In this document: positions 7,786-16,482 of the stretch, piece after piece
How the letters are laid out: each line of letters opens with the position of its first letter
How positions within the stretch are numbered: position 1 is the first letter of the stretch
Assembly: GCF_020071995.1 (NCBI RefSeq)
Contig: NZ_JABWTK010000001.1
Span: 434,001 to 498,000 of the forward strand
Length of the DNA stretch: 64,000 nucleotides
Source: Planococcus chinensis
Lineage (GTDB): Bacteria; Bacillota; Bacilli; Bacillales_A; Planococcaceae
Direction of reading: 5' to 3'
Translations under genes and position numbers: made by a program
The notes under the pieces: generated by a model
The model's input: the letters and a program-made list of their open reading frames with translations, nothing else
What the model was told of the DNA's origin: nothing
Databases searched by the model: none

Positions 7786-10700
7786 ATGAAAATGAAAGAA
7801 TACCCGCGACAGCAAGGCTTATACCAACCGGACCAGGAGCATGAAGCGTGCGGAATTGGAATGATTGCCAATATAAATGGTGAAAAATCACATGCAATTG
7901 TACAGAATGCCGTAAATATACTTTGTAATCTGGAACATCGGGGTGGCCAATCTTCCGATACGAGTACCGGGGACGGAGCAGGAATCCTGACTCAAATCCC
8001 GCACCGCTTTTTTCAAAAACAATGCGACAAAGAAGGTATCACTTTACCGGATGAAGGAAAATATGGAATCGGCATGCTGTTCATGCCGAAAGATTACGAC
8101 CTGCGTATGGAAATCAAGGAAATTATCCGCCGGATTGTAAAAGAAGAAGGGCAAAACTGTTTAGGTTGGCGCCCGGTTCCAGTCAATGATTCATTCGTCG
8201 GTAAAGTGGCATCTAAAACAAAACCGGTTATTCGCCAAGTATTTATCGGCGCTTCAGATGAATTGACAGACCGTATGGACTTGGAACGTCGCCTGTACAT
8301 CATCCGTAAACGGATTGAACACGAAATGGGCTTGGAGGAAAAATACAAAGATGTGTATTTCAGTAGCCTTTCATCGAGCACCATCGTTTATAAAGGAATG
8401 CTGATTCCGGAGCAGCTGGATTCTTTTTACATTGATCTTAATCATCCGGAATTTAAATCAGCGCTTGCGCTTGTTCATTCCCGTTTCAGTACCAATACAT
8501 TCCCGAGTTGGCAGCGATCCCATCCAAACCGCTACTCGATCCATAACGGTGAGTTCAATACTTTAAGAGGCAACGTCAACTGGATGCGCGCCCGGCAGGA
8601 ACTTTGCACTTCGCCCTACTTTAATGACGAAGACCTGAAAAAAGTCTTGCCGGTTATTGATGAAACTGGAAGCGATTCTTCGATGTTCGACAACTGCTTT
8701 GAATTTTTGCATTTGTCTGGAAGATCTCTAGCCCACACAGCGATGATGATGGTACCCGAGCCTTGGGTAAACGATCCAACGATCAAACAGGAGAAAAAAG
8801 ATTTTTACGAATACCACAGCACATTGATGGAGCCGTGGGATGGACCGGCGGCGCTCGTCTTTACGGACGGCAAGCAAATTGCGGCGTGCCTGGACCGCAA
8901 CGGTTTGCGCCCTGCGCGTTACTATGTGACGAAAAGCGGCATGATTGTTCTCGGTTCCGAAGTCGGGGCACTCGATATCTTTGCGGACGACATCATTTAC
9001 AAAGAGCGTCTGCATCCAGGGAAGATGCTGTTGGTTGACCTGGAAGCCGGAAAAATCATTCCCGACGAAGAGATTAAGCTGGAAATCGCGGCCGAACTGC
9101 CTTACCGCGATTGGATTGAAAACAATATGATGGATCTGGAAGACCTTCCGGAGCCGGAAATGGCAGACAACCAAAAAGCTGACCTTTCGTCGGTGTTGCT
9201 GGAACAGCAGCTGGCTTTCGGCTATACGACGGAAGAGCTGCAGAAAATCGTCAAACCGCTTGCGACAGACGGAAAAGATCCGGTCGGTTCTATGGGCTAT
9301 GATTCGCCGTTGGCTGTTTTATCGAAAAAACCGCAGCTTTTGTACAATTATTTCAAACAATTATTTGCCCAAGTCACCAATCCACCGATTGATGCTATCC
9401 GGGAACATATTATCACCGCAGCCCGCACGACCATCGGGGCAGAAGGCAATCTGGTGCAGCCAGGACCTGAAAGCAGCCGCCACATCCGCTTGGAGACGCC
9501 AATTTTGACGAATCTGCAATTGGAGAAATTGCGCCAGCAAAAAATTGATGGATTTAAAGCAGTGACGCTTCCGATTCTGTTCCCGAAAGCGGGAGGCCCG
9601 CAAGCGATGGAACAGGAACTTGAAGCTCTGTTCTTAAAAGCGGATGAGGCAGTTCAAGCAGGAGCTACTTTGCTGATCTTATCCGACCGCGGCGTCGATA
9701 AAGAGTATGCAGCCATCCCGGCTTTGCTGGCTGTGTCCGGCCTTCACCACCATTTGATCCGCCAAGGAACCCGCATCAAAATGAGCCTGCTGATTGAAAC
9801 GGCGGAAGCCCGGGAAGTCCATCACTTTGCCATGCTGCTTGGCTACGGTGCAGAAGGGATCAACCCTTATTTGGCGTTCCGATCGATCAACGAATTGATT
9901 ACGATAGATGATATTACTGGCATCCCGTTTGAGGAAGCCGAGACCAACTATGTCAATGCTGTCACGGACGGGATCATCAAAGTGCTGTCGAAAATGGGGA
10001 TTTCAACCATCCAAAGTTACCGGGGAGCGCAGATTTTTGAAGCTGTCGGCATTCATATGGATGTCATCGACCGCTACTTTACACGAACTTCATCGCGCCT
10101 CGGCGGCATCGGCTTGGATATCATTGCAAAAGAAGTACTGATGCGGCACGAACAGGCTTATCCGGAACGCGTAGCCGGCGATACTTTCCTACAGCCGGGC
10201 GATGAATACCAGTACCGGGCGAACGGGGAAACCCATCAGTACAACCCGTCGACAATTCACACTTTGCAGCATGCCTGCCGGACCAATAATTACGAAGCGT
10301 TTAAAAAATATACCAACCTCCTCACGAAGGAAACGTCCAATGTCCAATCGCTCCGCGGCTTGATGGCATTTAAAAAACGGACACCTGTGCCGATTGAAGA
10401 AGTGGAATCGATTGAAGAGATTTGTGCCCGTTTTAAAACAGGCGCCATGAGTTTTGGATCGATCAGCCAGGAAGCGCATGAAGCACTGGCAATCGCCATG
10501 AACCGGATTGGCGGACGAAGCAATTCAGGAGAAGGCGGCGAACAAGTCGCACGCTTTATCCCGGATGAAAACGGCGACAATCGACGGAGTGCAATCAAGC
10601 AGGTGGCATCCGGCCGCTTCGGTGTTACGAGCCATTATTTGGTCAATGCCGACGAAATCCAGATTAAAGTTGCACAAGGCGCGAAACCGGGAGAAGGCGG

Positions 10701-12378
10701 CCATCTGCCAGGCAAAAAAGTCTACCCATGGGTTGCTGAAGTGCGTGGATCAACACCCGGTGTGGAATTGATTTCCCCGCCGCCGCATCACGATATCTAT
10801 TCGATCGAAGATTTAGCGGAACTGATTTTCAATTTGAAAAACGCCAATCCGACGGCCCGCATCAGCGTAAAACTTGTTTCAGCTGTCGGCGTCGGAACGA
10901 TTGCAGCAGGCGTAGCAAAAGGGCGTGCGGATCTTGTTCTGATCAGCGGCTATGACGGCGGGACGGGCGCCGCGCCGAAAACCAGCTTGAAGCATACGGG
11001 GCTTCCTTGGGAAATCGGGCTTGCAGAAACCCACCAGACTTTGATGCTGAACGGTTTGCGTGACCGCATCGTCGTCGAGACAGACGGCAAAATGATGACT
11101 GGCCGTGATGTAGTGGTTGCCGCACTTCTGGGAGCAGAAGAATACGGCTTTTCAACAGCGCCATTGGTTGTTCTTGGCTGTGTCATGATGCGCGTTTGCC
11201 ATTTGGATACATGTCCGGTCGGCATTGCGACGCAAAATCCGGAACTCCGCAAAAAATATATGGGAGATCCGGAACACGTAGCCAACTTCATGCGCTTTAT
11301 CGCGAGAGAAGCCCGTGAATTGATGGCGGAACTCGGCTTCCGTACGATCAACGAAATGATTGGCCGGACCGATGTGCTTGAAGCCAATAAAGCGATCGAT
11401 CACTGGAAAGCGGAAGGCATCGATTTATCAGCGCTGCTGTACCAGCCGGACCTGCCTGAAAAAGTAGGCCGCTATGCCACGGTTAAGCAAAACCATGAGT
11501 TGGAAAAGACCCTGGATTGCCAGGAATTGTTGCCGCGCTGTGAAAAAGCGATTGAAACCGGAGAACGGGTTGAGGTAACCACGGCCATCCGCAATATCCA
11601 CCGGGCAACAGGGACCATTGTCGGAAGTGCCATTTCCAAGAAGTACGGCGCAGAAGGATTGCCGGAAGATACGATTAACTTGAATTTCAAAGGATCAGCA
11701 GGACAAGCGTTCGGTGCTTTTACACCAAAAGGGATGACCATGAAATTAGTCGGCGATGCCAATGACTTCGTCGGCAAAGGTTTATCCGGCGGAAAAATCA
11801 TCACTTACCCGGCAGGCGATTCAACATTCCTGCCTGAAAACAATATTATTATCGGCAATGTCGCGTTCTACGGAGCTTCTGCCGGTGAAGCCTATATTTA
11901 CGGGTTGGCAGGCGAGCGTTTTGCTGTCCGCAACAGCGGAGCGAACATTGTCGTTGAAGGAGTCGGCGACCATGGCTGCGAATACATGACCGGCGGCCGT
12001 GTCGCGATTCTCGGGAAAACGGGCAAAAACTTTGCAGCTGGAATGTCCGGCGGAATCGCCTATGTGCTTGATGAAGATGGCACATTCGGAAACCGCTGCA
12101 ACGCGGAAATGGTTCATCTGCAGCCCATGGCAGACCCAGCAGAAATTGAAGAACTGCGTGAAATGATTGCCAAGCATGTCGGCTATACAAATAGTAAGAA
12201 CGGCAAGCGCCTTCTGGCAAATTGGGAAATTTACTCTGCTAAATTTGTACGGGTCATTCCGAAAGCTTACTTGAAGATCAATGAGCGCATCAATAACCTG
12301 CAAAACAGCGGCATGTCCAAGTTTGATGCCGAAATGGCCGCTTTTGAAGAAAGCAAAATGGCCGGCGCAGGAAAGTAA
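7786..12378 (+). CDS. gltB: Glutamate synthase (NADPH) large subunit
   Basis: This 1530-residue GOGAT alpha subunit (GltA in Bacillus naming) makes glutamate from glutamine and 2-oxoglutarate. A propeptide of 21 residues should be cut off to expose Cys22 (HEACGIG), the nucleophile of the class II amidotransferase domain (about 22-430). The central and FMN-binding synthase domains follow (FKTGAMSFGSISQEAHEALA near 884-903). The 3Fe-4S ligands are Cys1132, Cys1138 and Cys1143. The GXGXG beta-helix domain is at about 1260-1500. Length equals that of the family. GGGAGG lies 10 nt before the ATG. It forms an operon with gltD, 69 nt downstream. Confidence 0.97.
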   Translation: MKMKEYPRQQGLYQPDQEHEACGIGMIANINGEKSHAIVQNAVNILCNLEHRGGQSSDTSTGDGAGILTQIPHRFFQKQCDKEGITLPDEGKYGIGMLFMPKDYDLRMEIKEIIRRIVKEEGQNCLGWRPVPVNDSFVGKVASKTKPVIRQVFIGASDELTDRMDLERRLYIIRKRIEHEMGLEEKYKDVYFSSLSSSTIVYKGMLIPEQLDSFYIDLNHPEFKSALALVHSRFSTNTFPSWQRSHPNRYSIHNGEFNTLRGNVNWMRARQELCTSPYFNDEDLKKVLPVIDETGSDSSMFDNCFEFLHLSGRSLAHTAMMMVPEPWVNDPTIKQEKKDFYEYHSTLMEPWDGPAALVFTDGKQIAACLDRNGLRPARYYVTKSGMIVLGSEVGALDIFADDIIYKERLHPGKMLLVDLEAGKIIPDEEIKLEIAAELPYRDWIENNMMDLEDLPEPEMADNQKADLSSVLLEQQLAFGYTTEELQKIVKPLATDGKDPVGSMGYDSPLAVLSKKPQLLYNYFKQLFAQVTNPPIDAIREHIITAARTTIGAEGNLVQPGPESSRHIRLETPILTNLQLEKLRQQKIDGFKAVTLPILFPKAGGPQAMEQELEALFLKADEAVQAGATLLILSDRGVDKEYAAIPALLAVSGLHHHLIRQGTRIKMSLLIETAEAREVHHFAMLLGYGAEGINPYLAFRSINELITIDDITGIPFEEAETNYVNAVTDGIIKVLSKMGISTIQSYRGAQIFEAVGIHMDVIDRYFTRTSSRLGGIGLDIIAKEVLMRHEQAYPERVAGDTFLQPGDEYQYRANGETHQYNPSTIHTLQHACRTNNYEAFKKYTNLLTKETSNVQSLRGLMAFKKRTPVPIEEVESIEEICARFKTGAMSFGSISQEAHEALAIAMNRIGGRSNSGEGGEQVARFIPDENGDNRRSAIKQVASGRFGVTSHYLVNADEIQIKVAQGAKPGEGGHLPGKKVYPWVAEVRGSTPGVELISPPPHHDIYSIEDLAELIFNLKNANPTARISVKLVSAVGVGTIAAGVAKGRADLVLISGYDGGTGAAPKTSLKHTGLPWEIGLAETHQTLMLNGLRDRIVVETDGKMMTGRDVVVAALLGAEEYGFSTAPLVVLGCVMMRVCHLDTCPVGIATQNPELRKKYMGDPEHVANFMRFIAREARELMAELGFRTINEMIGRTDVLEANKAIDHWKAEGIDLSALLYQPDLPEKVGRYATVKQNHELEKTLDCQELLPRCEKAIETGERVEVTTAIRNIHRATGTIVGSAISKKYGAEGLPEDTINLNFKGSAGQAFGAFTPKGMTMKLVGDANDFVGKGLSGGKIITYPAGDSTFLPENNIIIGNVAFYGASAGEAYIYGLAGERFAVRNSGANIVVEGVGDHGCEYMTGGRVAILGKTGKNFAAGMSGGIAYVLDEDGTFGNRCNAEMVHLQPMADPAEIEELREMIAKHVGYTNSKNGKRLLANWEIYSAKFVRVIPKAYLKINERINNLQNSGMSKFDAEMAAFEESKMAGAGK

Positions 12379-12447
12379 ACAGCAAACTTCAATCAGTGAA
12401 ACAGTGCACTGGCCGTTAAAACGGGATAAGCGAATAGGAGGGATACG

Positions 12448-13935
12448 ATGGGGAAAGCGACTGGATTTATGGAATACAGCCGGCAGACATTGAAAGAACG
12501 CAATCCGGCGGAGCGGACAAAAGACTGGTCCGATTACACGATTCCGCTATCGGATGAAGAAGTAAGAAAGCAAGGTGCGCGCTGCATGGATTGCGGCGTG
12601 CCGACTTGCCAGTCCGGGATGGAAATCGGCGGTGTCACGACCGGATGCCCGGTTTACCACCTTATACCGGAATGGAACGATCTGGTTTACCGCGGGCAAT
12701 GGAAAGAAGCGCTGCACCGCGAACATGTTATGAATAATTTTCCGGAGTTTACCGGCATGGCGTGCCCGGCTCCTTGTGAAGGAGCGTGTGTGTTGGGCAT
12801 TAATGAACCGCCTGTCGCTATCCGCACAGTGGAGCGTTCCATTATCGAACGCGGCTTTGCGGAAGGCTGGGTCGTACCGGAACCGCCAAAAACACGGACC
12901 GGCAAAAAAGTGGCCGTCATCGGGTCGGGCCCTGCCGGCCTTGCAGCAGCTGCCCAGTTGAATAAAGCAGGACATTTGGTCACGGTGTTTGAACGCAGTG
13001 ACCGGGTCGGCGGACTGTTGACTTATGGCATACCGGAAATGAAACTGTCTTATGACGTCGTCATGCGCCGCGTCCGGATTCTGGAACAGGAAGGCATCAT
13101 CTTCATTACCAATACCGAAGTCGGCAAAGATTATCCGGTATCGGCATTGCGTTCCGATTTTGATGCGGTCATCATGTGTGCGGGTGCTACCATTCACCGC
13201 AATCTTCAAGTAGAAGGGCGGGAGCTGAAAGGCATCCACTATGCAATGGATTTTCTGCACAGCAATACAAAGAGCTTGCTCGATTCCAATTTGGAAGACG
13301 GCAATTATATCTCAGCAGAAGGCAAGGACGTCATCGTCATTGGCGGCGGAGATACAGGAACGGATTGCTTAGCGACTTCCGTCCGTCATAATTGCAAAAG
13401 CCTTGTCCAATTCGATGTATATGATAAAAAAGGGGCCATCCGCGACGAAGTAGGCAACCCATGGCCGCAGTATCCGCGTGTTCACCGGGTGGAATACGGG
13501 CAAAAAGAAGCGGCAGCTGCATTCGGAGATGACCCAAGAGCGTACGCCGTCATGACGAAAAAGTTTGTCGGCGATGCAGAAGGCAATGTAAAAGAAGTGC
13601 ATACTGTTAACGTGAAACTGAGAATTGGCGAAGACGGTACCCGTATCCGCGAGGAAATTCCAGGTACGGAAAAAGTCTGGAAAGCGGACTTGGTGCTGCT
13701 TGCCATCGGATTCAGCGGACCGGATCAAGGCTTGATCCAAAAATTGAATGTAGAAACAGAAGCAAATTCAACAGTAAAAGCTGAATACGGCAAATACATG
13801 ACCAATGTAGAAGGCGTATTTGCGGCGGGAGATATGCGCCGCGGACAAAGCCTGATTGTTTGGGCTATCAACGAAGGGCGCGAAGCTGCCCGGGAATGCG
13901 ATCGCTTCCTCATGGGGACAACGGTATTGCCATAA
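12448..13935 (+). CDS. gltD: Glutamate synthase (NADPH) small subunit
   Basis: This 495-residue beta subunit of GOGAT takes electrons from NADPH through FAD and 4Fe-4S clusters to the large subunit. The N-terminal cysteine groups ([10 protein letters not shown] near 47-56 and [12 protein letters not shown] near 108-119) bind the clusters. The FAD-binding motif [15 protein letters not shown] is near 157 and the NADPH-binding [11 protein letters not shown] is near 297. AAEGD-type FAD closure appears as [12 protein letters not shown] near 453. AGGAGG precedes the ATG. It is the last gene of the gltBD operon and ends at a terminator. Confidence 0.97.
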   Translation: MGKATGFMEYSRQTLKERNPAERTKDWSDYTIPLSDEEVRKQGARCMDCGVPTCQSGMEIGGVTTGCPVYHLIPEWNDLVYRGQWKEALHREHVMNNFPEFTGMACPAPCEGACVLGINEPPVAIRTVERSIIERGFAEGWVVPEPPKTRTGKKVAVIGSGPAGLAAAAQLNKAGHLVTVFERSDRVGGLLTYGIPEMKLSYDVVMRRVRILEQEGIIFITNTEVGKDYPVSALRSDFDAVIMCAGATIHRNLQVEGRELKGIHYAMDFLHSNTKSLLDSNLEDGNYISAEGKDVIVIGGGDTGTDCLATSVRHNCKSLVQFDVYDKKGAIRDEVGNPWPQYPRVHRVEYGQKEAAAAFGDDPRAYAVMTKKFVGDAEGNVKEVHTVNVKLRIGEDGTRIREEIPGTEKVWKADLVLLAIGFSGPDQGLIQKLNVETEANSTVKAEYGKYMTNVEGVFAAGDMRRGQSLIVWAINEGREAARECDRFLMGTTVLP

Positions 13936-13942
13936 AAAAATG

Positions 13943-13971
13943 AGAACCAGGCACTTGCCCTGGTTCTTTTT
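13943..13971 (+). terminator. Terminator of gltBD
   Basis: AGAACCAGG pairs with CCTGGTTCT around CACTTGC, followed by TTTTT. Confidence 0.88.
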
Positions 13972-14033
13972 GTATGTAAAAAAGTGATTAAAAGTAAATA
14001 AATTCTAAACGTGCAGAAAAATACCGAAAATCA

Positions 14034-14062
14034 TTGTTCTTTATGCCTAGTTCATATATACT
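14034..14062 (+). promoter_or_regulatory. Sigma-A type promoter with about 110-nt leader
   Basis: TTGTTC at 14034-14039 and TATACT at 14057-14062 are separated by exactly 17 nt. Transcription should begin near 14069, leaving a leader of about 110 nt before the ATG at 14181. Confidence 0.7.
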
Positions 14063-14069
14063 AAGGTGG

Positions 14070-14154
14070 GTGAACTGACAGATTTTTGATGGTTTATGCA
14101 CTGAAGGCAATAGGGGAGCCCTCGGTAAGTTTTAAAACCTGTCCCGTTCGTCAC
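14070..14154 (+). ncRNA. Structured 5' leader, possible cis-regulatory RNA
   Basis: The leader can fold as a closed, nested structure. Positions 14070-14073 pair with 14151-14154, 14077-14080 with 14140-14143, 14091-14095 with 14135-14139, 14101-14104 with 14122-14125, and 14106-14108 with 14118-14120 under a purine-rich loop (AATAGGGGA). It does not match the cyclic-di-GMP, cyclic-di-AMP, SAM, fluoride or preQ1 riboswitch consensus as I know them. The fold was done by eye. Confidence 0.3.
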
Positions 14155-14180
14155 AATAAAGAATGAGTGGAGGAAAAAAG

Positions 14181-14615
14181 ATGTTTAAAAAGAGTTTGGT
14201 TGCTGTGATGTTGTTTGTTCTTTTAGCAGTAATGGCAGGTACGCCAGTATTTGCCGCAGAGAAAGCTGCAATGAGCCCGGAAATAGCGCAAGGCTTAACT
14301 GAAATAGAGAATGTAAATGCGAAGATTTACGCTGAAATTGCTGAAGCGCAACTAGAAGCACAAAATATGTATGATCAGTACCGCGATGAGTATTATGCTG
14401 CTAAGGATGCTGGGACGAAAGCAGCTTTGACAGCAAAATACGATGAAGAAGTAACTGCATTGATCCACGAATTGGATATGAAAACGAGAGAAATGACGCG
14501 TATCGGCGTTGAAAATGCCACAGCAGCTGGAATCACTGTTGAAATTGAATGGGTGCCTGTCCAATTCCCTGACCGTGTAGCATTGATTGATCCTTTAGTA
14601 GTTATCGGTTGGTAA
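14181..14615 (+). CDS. Small exported alpha-helical protein, function unknown
   Basis: This 144-residue precursor has a clear signal peptide (MFKKSLVAVMLFVLLAVMAG, cleavage probably after VFAA near 31). The mature part is dominated by charged helices with heptad-like spacing (ITEIENVNAKIYAEIAEAQLEAQ region and the LIHELDMKTREM region), so a coiled coil is likely. It ends in a hydrophobic tail, VALIDPLVVIGW. I do not recognise the family. An in-frame ATG at 14163 lies upstream, but GTGGAGGAAAAAAG places the start at 14181. It lies behind a strong promoter and structured leader and is followed closely by the cupin-HD-GYP gene. Its base composition is more AT-rich than the gltD region. Confidence 0.7.
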   Translation: MFKKSLVAVMLFVLLAVMAGTPVFAAEKAAMSPEIAQGLTEIENVNAKIYAEIAEAQLEAQNMYDQYRDEYYAAKDAGTKAALTAKYDEEVTALIHELDMKTREMTRIGVENATAAGITVEIEWVPVQFPDRVALIDPLVVIGW

Positions 14616-14702
14616 GAATGGTTGTCTACAACTATATATTTAGAGTACTATGGGAGTATAGATTATCTATACTCCTGTAGTGTTTTGAAAGGAAGTGCGT
14701 TG

Positions 14703-15608
14703 GTGGAAGGCTTGGAAATTTTAAAAGATGGCTATTTAGAAACTGTGAGAAATGGTGCCACTTCTCTTAGTTTATTAGGACGCGGTGGTGGAATCGAAAT
14801 GATGAAACAAACCGTGGTAAAAGATAAATTAGTAGTCCTTTTTCCTGGCGAAGATGCCAGTGTACAGGAATTCTTTTATATATTATCAGGAGAAATGGAA
14901 GTAGAAATAGATGGGAAGTTAATTCTAATAGGACCGGATGATTTCTTTTCAGCTAGAAATTTGAAAGAACCTGTTTCTATTAGCGCAAAAACAGATGTAA
15001 CTTTGTTGTATGTTTCAACTCATCCTACTTTCCATACGTTAAGTAATGAAATAAACGATTTACGAAAAATTGGGGAAGAAGTGGAACGGAAAGATCGGTA
15101 TACTTTCAAACATAGTTCTAGAGTTGCTCATTATGCTGTGAAAACTGCAGCAAAATTAGAATTAGGTAGAGAGAAGATTCATAATTTATTTGTTACATCC
15201 ATCCTCCACGACATCGGAAAGATCAACATTCCGGAAGAAGTGCTGAAAAAGCCGGATAAACTGACGGATGAGGAGTTTGAATTGGTAAAAAAGCATCCGG
15301 GTGACGGTGCAGCAATGCTGCGCAAGACTGCGTATGCAGATTTGGCGGATATTGTAGAACAGCATCATGAACGTGTGAATGGCCGAGGGTATCCATTTGG
15401 TTTAAAAGGCGATGAAATTTTGGTGGAAGCGAAAATTATCGGTGTTTGCGATACATTTGATGCTATGACGGAAGACCGGGCCTACCGCAAAGCTTTTACG
15501 GCGCAGTACGCAGTGGATGAAATTAAACGGCTGGCCGGCATCCAATATGATCCGGAAGTTGTAGAGGCATTTGAACAGGTAATGATCGAAGAAGGCAAGA
15601 TTATATAA
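14703..15608 (+). CDS. Cupin-HD-GYP phosphodiesterase (probable c-di-GMP hydrolase)
   Basis: This protein of about 301 residues has two parts. The N-terminal beta-barrel looks like a cupin/cyclic-nucleotide-type sensor (FFYILSGEMEVEIDGKLILIG near 65-85). Then comes an HD-GYP domain with the metal-binding HDIGK (about 168-172), QHHERVNGRGYPFGL (about 220-234) and CDTFDAMTEDRAYR. HD-GYP enzymes degrade cyclic di-GMP. The usual HHExxDGxGYP has N in place of D here. The start is uncertain: AAAGGAAG at 14688-14695 favours GTG 14703 or TTG 14700, while the frame opens at 14622. The first half is visibly more AT-rich than the second, with a change near 15195. It is soluble, with no membrane segment. 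Confidence 0.8.
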   Translation: MEGLEILKDGYLETVRNGATSLSLLGRGGGIEMMKQTVVKDKLVVLFPGEDASVQEFFYILSGEMEVEIDGKLILIGPDDFFSARNLKEPVSISAKTDVTLLYVSTHPTFHTLSNEINDLRKIGEEVERKDRYTFKHSSRVAHYAVKTAAKLELGREKIHNLFVTSILHDIGKINIPEEVLKKPDKLTDEEFELVKKHPGDGAAMLRKTAYADLADIVEQHHERVNGRGYPFGLKGDEILVEAKIIGVCDTFDAMTEDRAYRKAFTAQYAVDEIKRLAGIQYDPEVVEAFEQVMIEEGKII

Positions 15609-15623
15609 ACTGAATCGGACTGT

Positions 15624-15660
15624 AAAGACACCTTCTATGCCAAAAGGTGTCTTTTATTTT
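15624..15660 (+). terminator. Terminator of the HD-GYP gene
   Basis: AAAGACACCTT pairs with AAGGTGTCTTT; TTATTTTTC follows. Confidence 0.82.
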
Positions 15661-15740
15661 TCTTTAAAGGTTTAAAATTGGCTAAAGCAGTAAATACTAA
15701 GAAGACAGTATATTTTTAAAATTAAAAGGAGTGGATAACT

Positions 15741-16370
15741 ATGGCCAGACGTTCAGGCGGTGTGTTCAGCAAATTAGTGCTATTGGGAATCGGAGCTGCG
15801 ATTGGTGCGGCAATGACCCAGAAAAAAGTGGAGTCGGATGGAACTACTACCACTCAAGCCGGTAACCTTAAAGAAAACGTGAAAAAAGGGTTGGAGCGTT
15901 TTAACGAGCAATCAGGCGGCATGGTAGATAAAGTGAAGCCAAGCGTCAACAAAGCTGTAGAGTCAGTTAAAAGTGCAATTGAGAGCCAGCAGAAAATGAT
16001 GGATAAAGAGAAGGATACGTTGGATAAAGCCAACAAGACGCTTCAGGACGAAGTGGGCGGTTCTTCAGATAAGACTTCTTCCACATCAACTACAAGCACT
16101 TCAGGCTTATCGAGCTCTGACCTAACCGGCAGCGGTACATCAGGAACAGCCGGCGGTTCAGCAGGTTCTGTTGGATCTACAACTCCTGGATCTACAACGA
16201 CTGGAGCCGGTGCAACTGGGGCTACAAGCGGAAGCTCTGCGATTGATTCTACTCCGTCAGGCGGCATTTACGGCGGCAGCACGGAATACACAGAATCGCT
16301 GAAAAAAGACTTAGCCGAAAAAGATTCCAATGACTCGAAATCTTCTAAAAATTCAACATTTTACAAGTAA
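15741..16370 (+). CDS. YtxH-like low-complexity protein
   Basis: This 209-residue protein begins with a glycine-rich hydrophobic segment (FSKLVLLGIGAAIGAAMTQ, about 9-27). A lysine-rich helical region (about 43-105, NVKKGLERFNEQSG onward) resembles YtxH-type membrane-anchored stress proteins. A long Ser/Thr/Gly low-complexity tract follows (about 107-180), ending in a charged tail. YtxH-like proteins of Bacillus are general stress proteins of unknown mechanism, so the assignment rests on layout more than motif. AAAAGGAG precedes the ATG. It is monocistronic, with a terminator after it. Confidence 0.65.
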   Translation: MARRSGGVFSKLVLLGIGAAIGAAMTQKKVESDGTTTTQAGNLKENVKKGLERFNEQSGGMVDKVKPSVNKAVESVKSAIESQQKMMDKEKDTLDKANKTLQDEVGGSSDKTSSTSTTSTSGLSSSDLTGSGTSGTAGGSAGSVGSTTPGSTTTGAGATGATSGSSAIDSTPSGGIYGGSTEYTESLKKDLAEKDSNDSKSSKNSTFYK

Positions 16371-16393
16371 AAAAGGTTAAAATAAAAACATGG

Positions 16394-16434
16394 AAAAGCT
16401 ATCGCTCCTTTACGAAAGAGCTATAGCTTTTTTG
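16394..16434 (+). terminator. Terminator after the YtxH-like gene
   Basis: AAAAGCTAT..GCTC pairs with GAGC..ATAGCTTTT, followed by TTTTTT. Confidence 0.8.
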
Positions 16435-16482
16435 TAACTCTAAAATTAACAGAAAATTCTATTTAAAAGAGGGAGGGCTACC

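Noticed and set aside
12547..13260. 237-codon open frame antisense to gltD
   Set aside because: It overlaps fully a clear gltD, has a composition expected for a shadow frame and no recognisable domain.
14135..14145. AAACCTGTCCC shared with 21696-21706
   Set aside because: An 11-mer occurs in two promoter regions, but the surrounding sequence and structure differ; probably coincidence.
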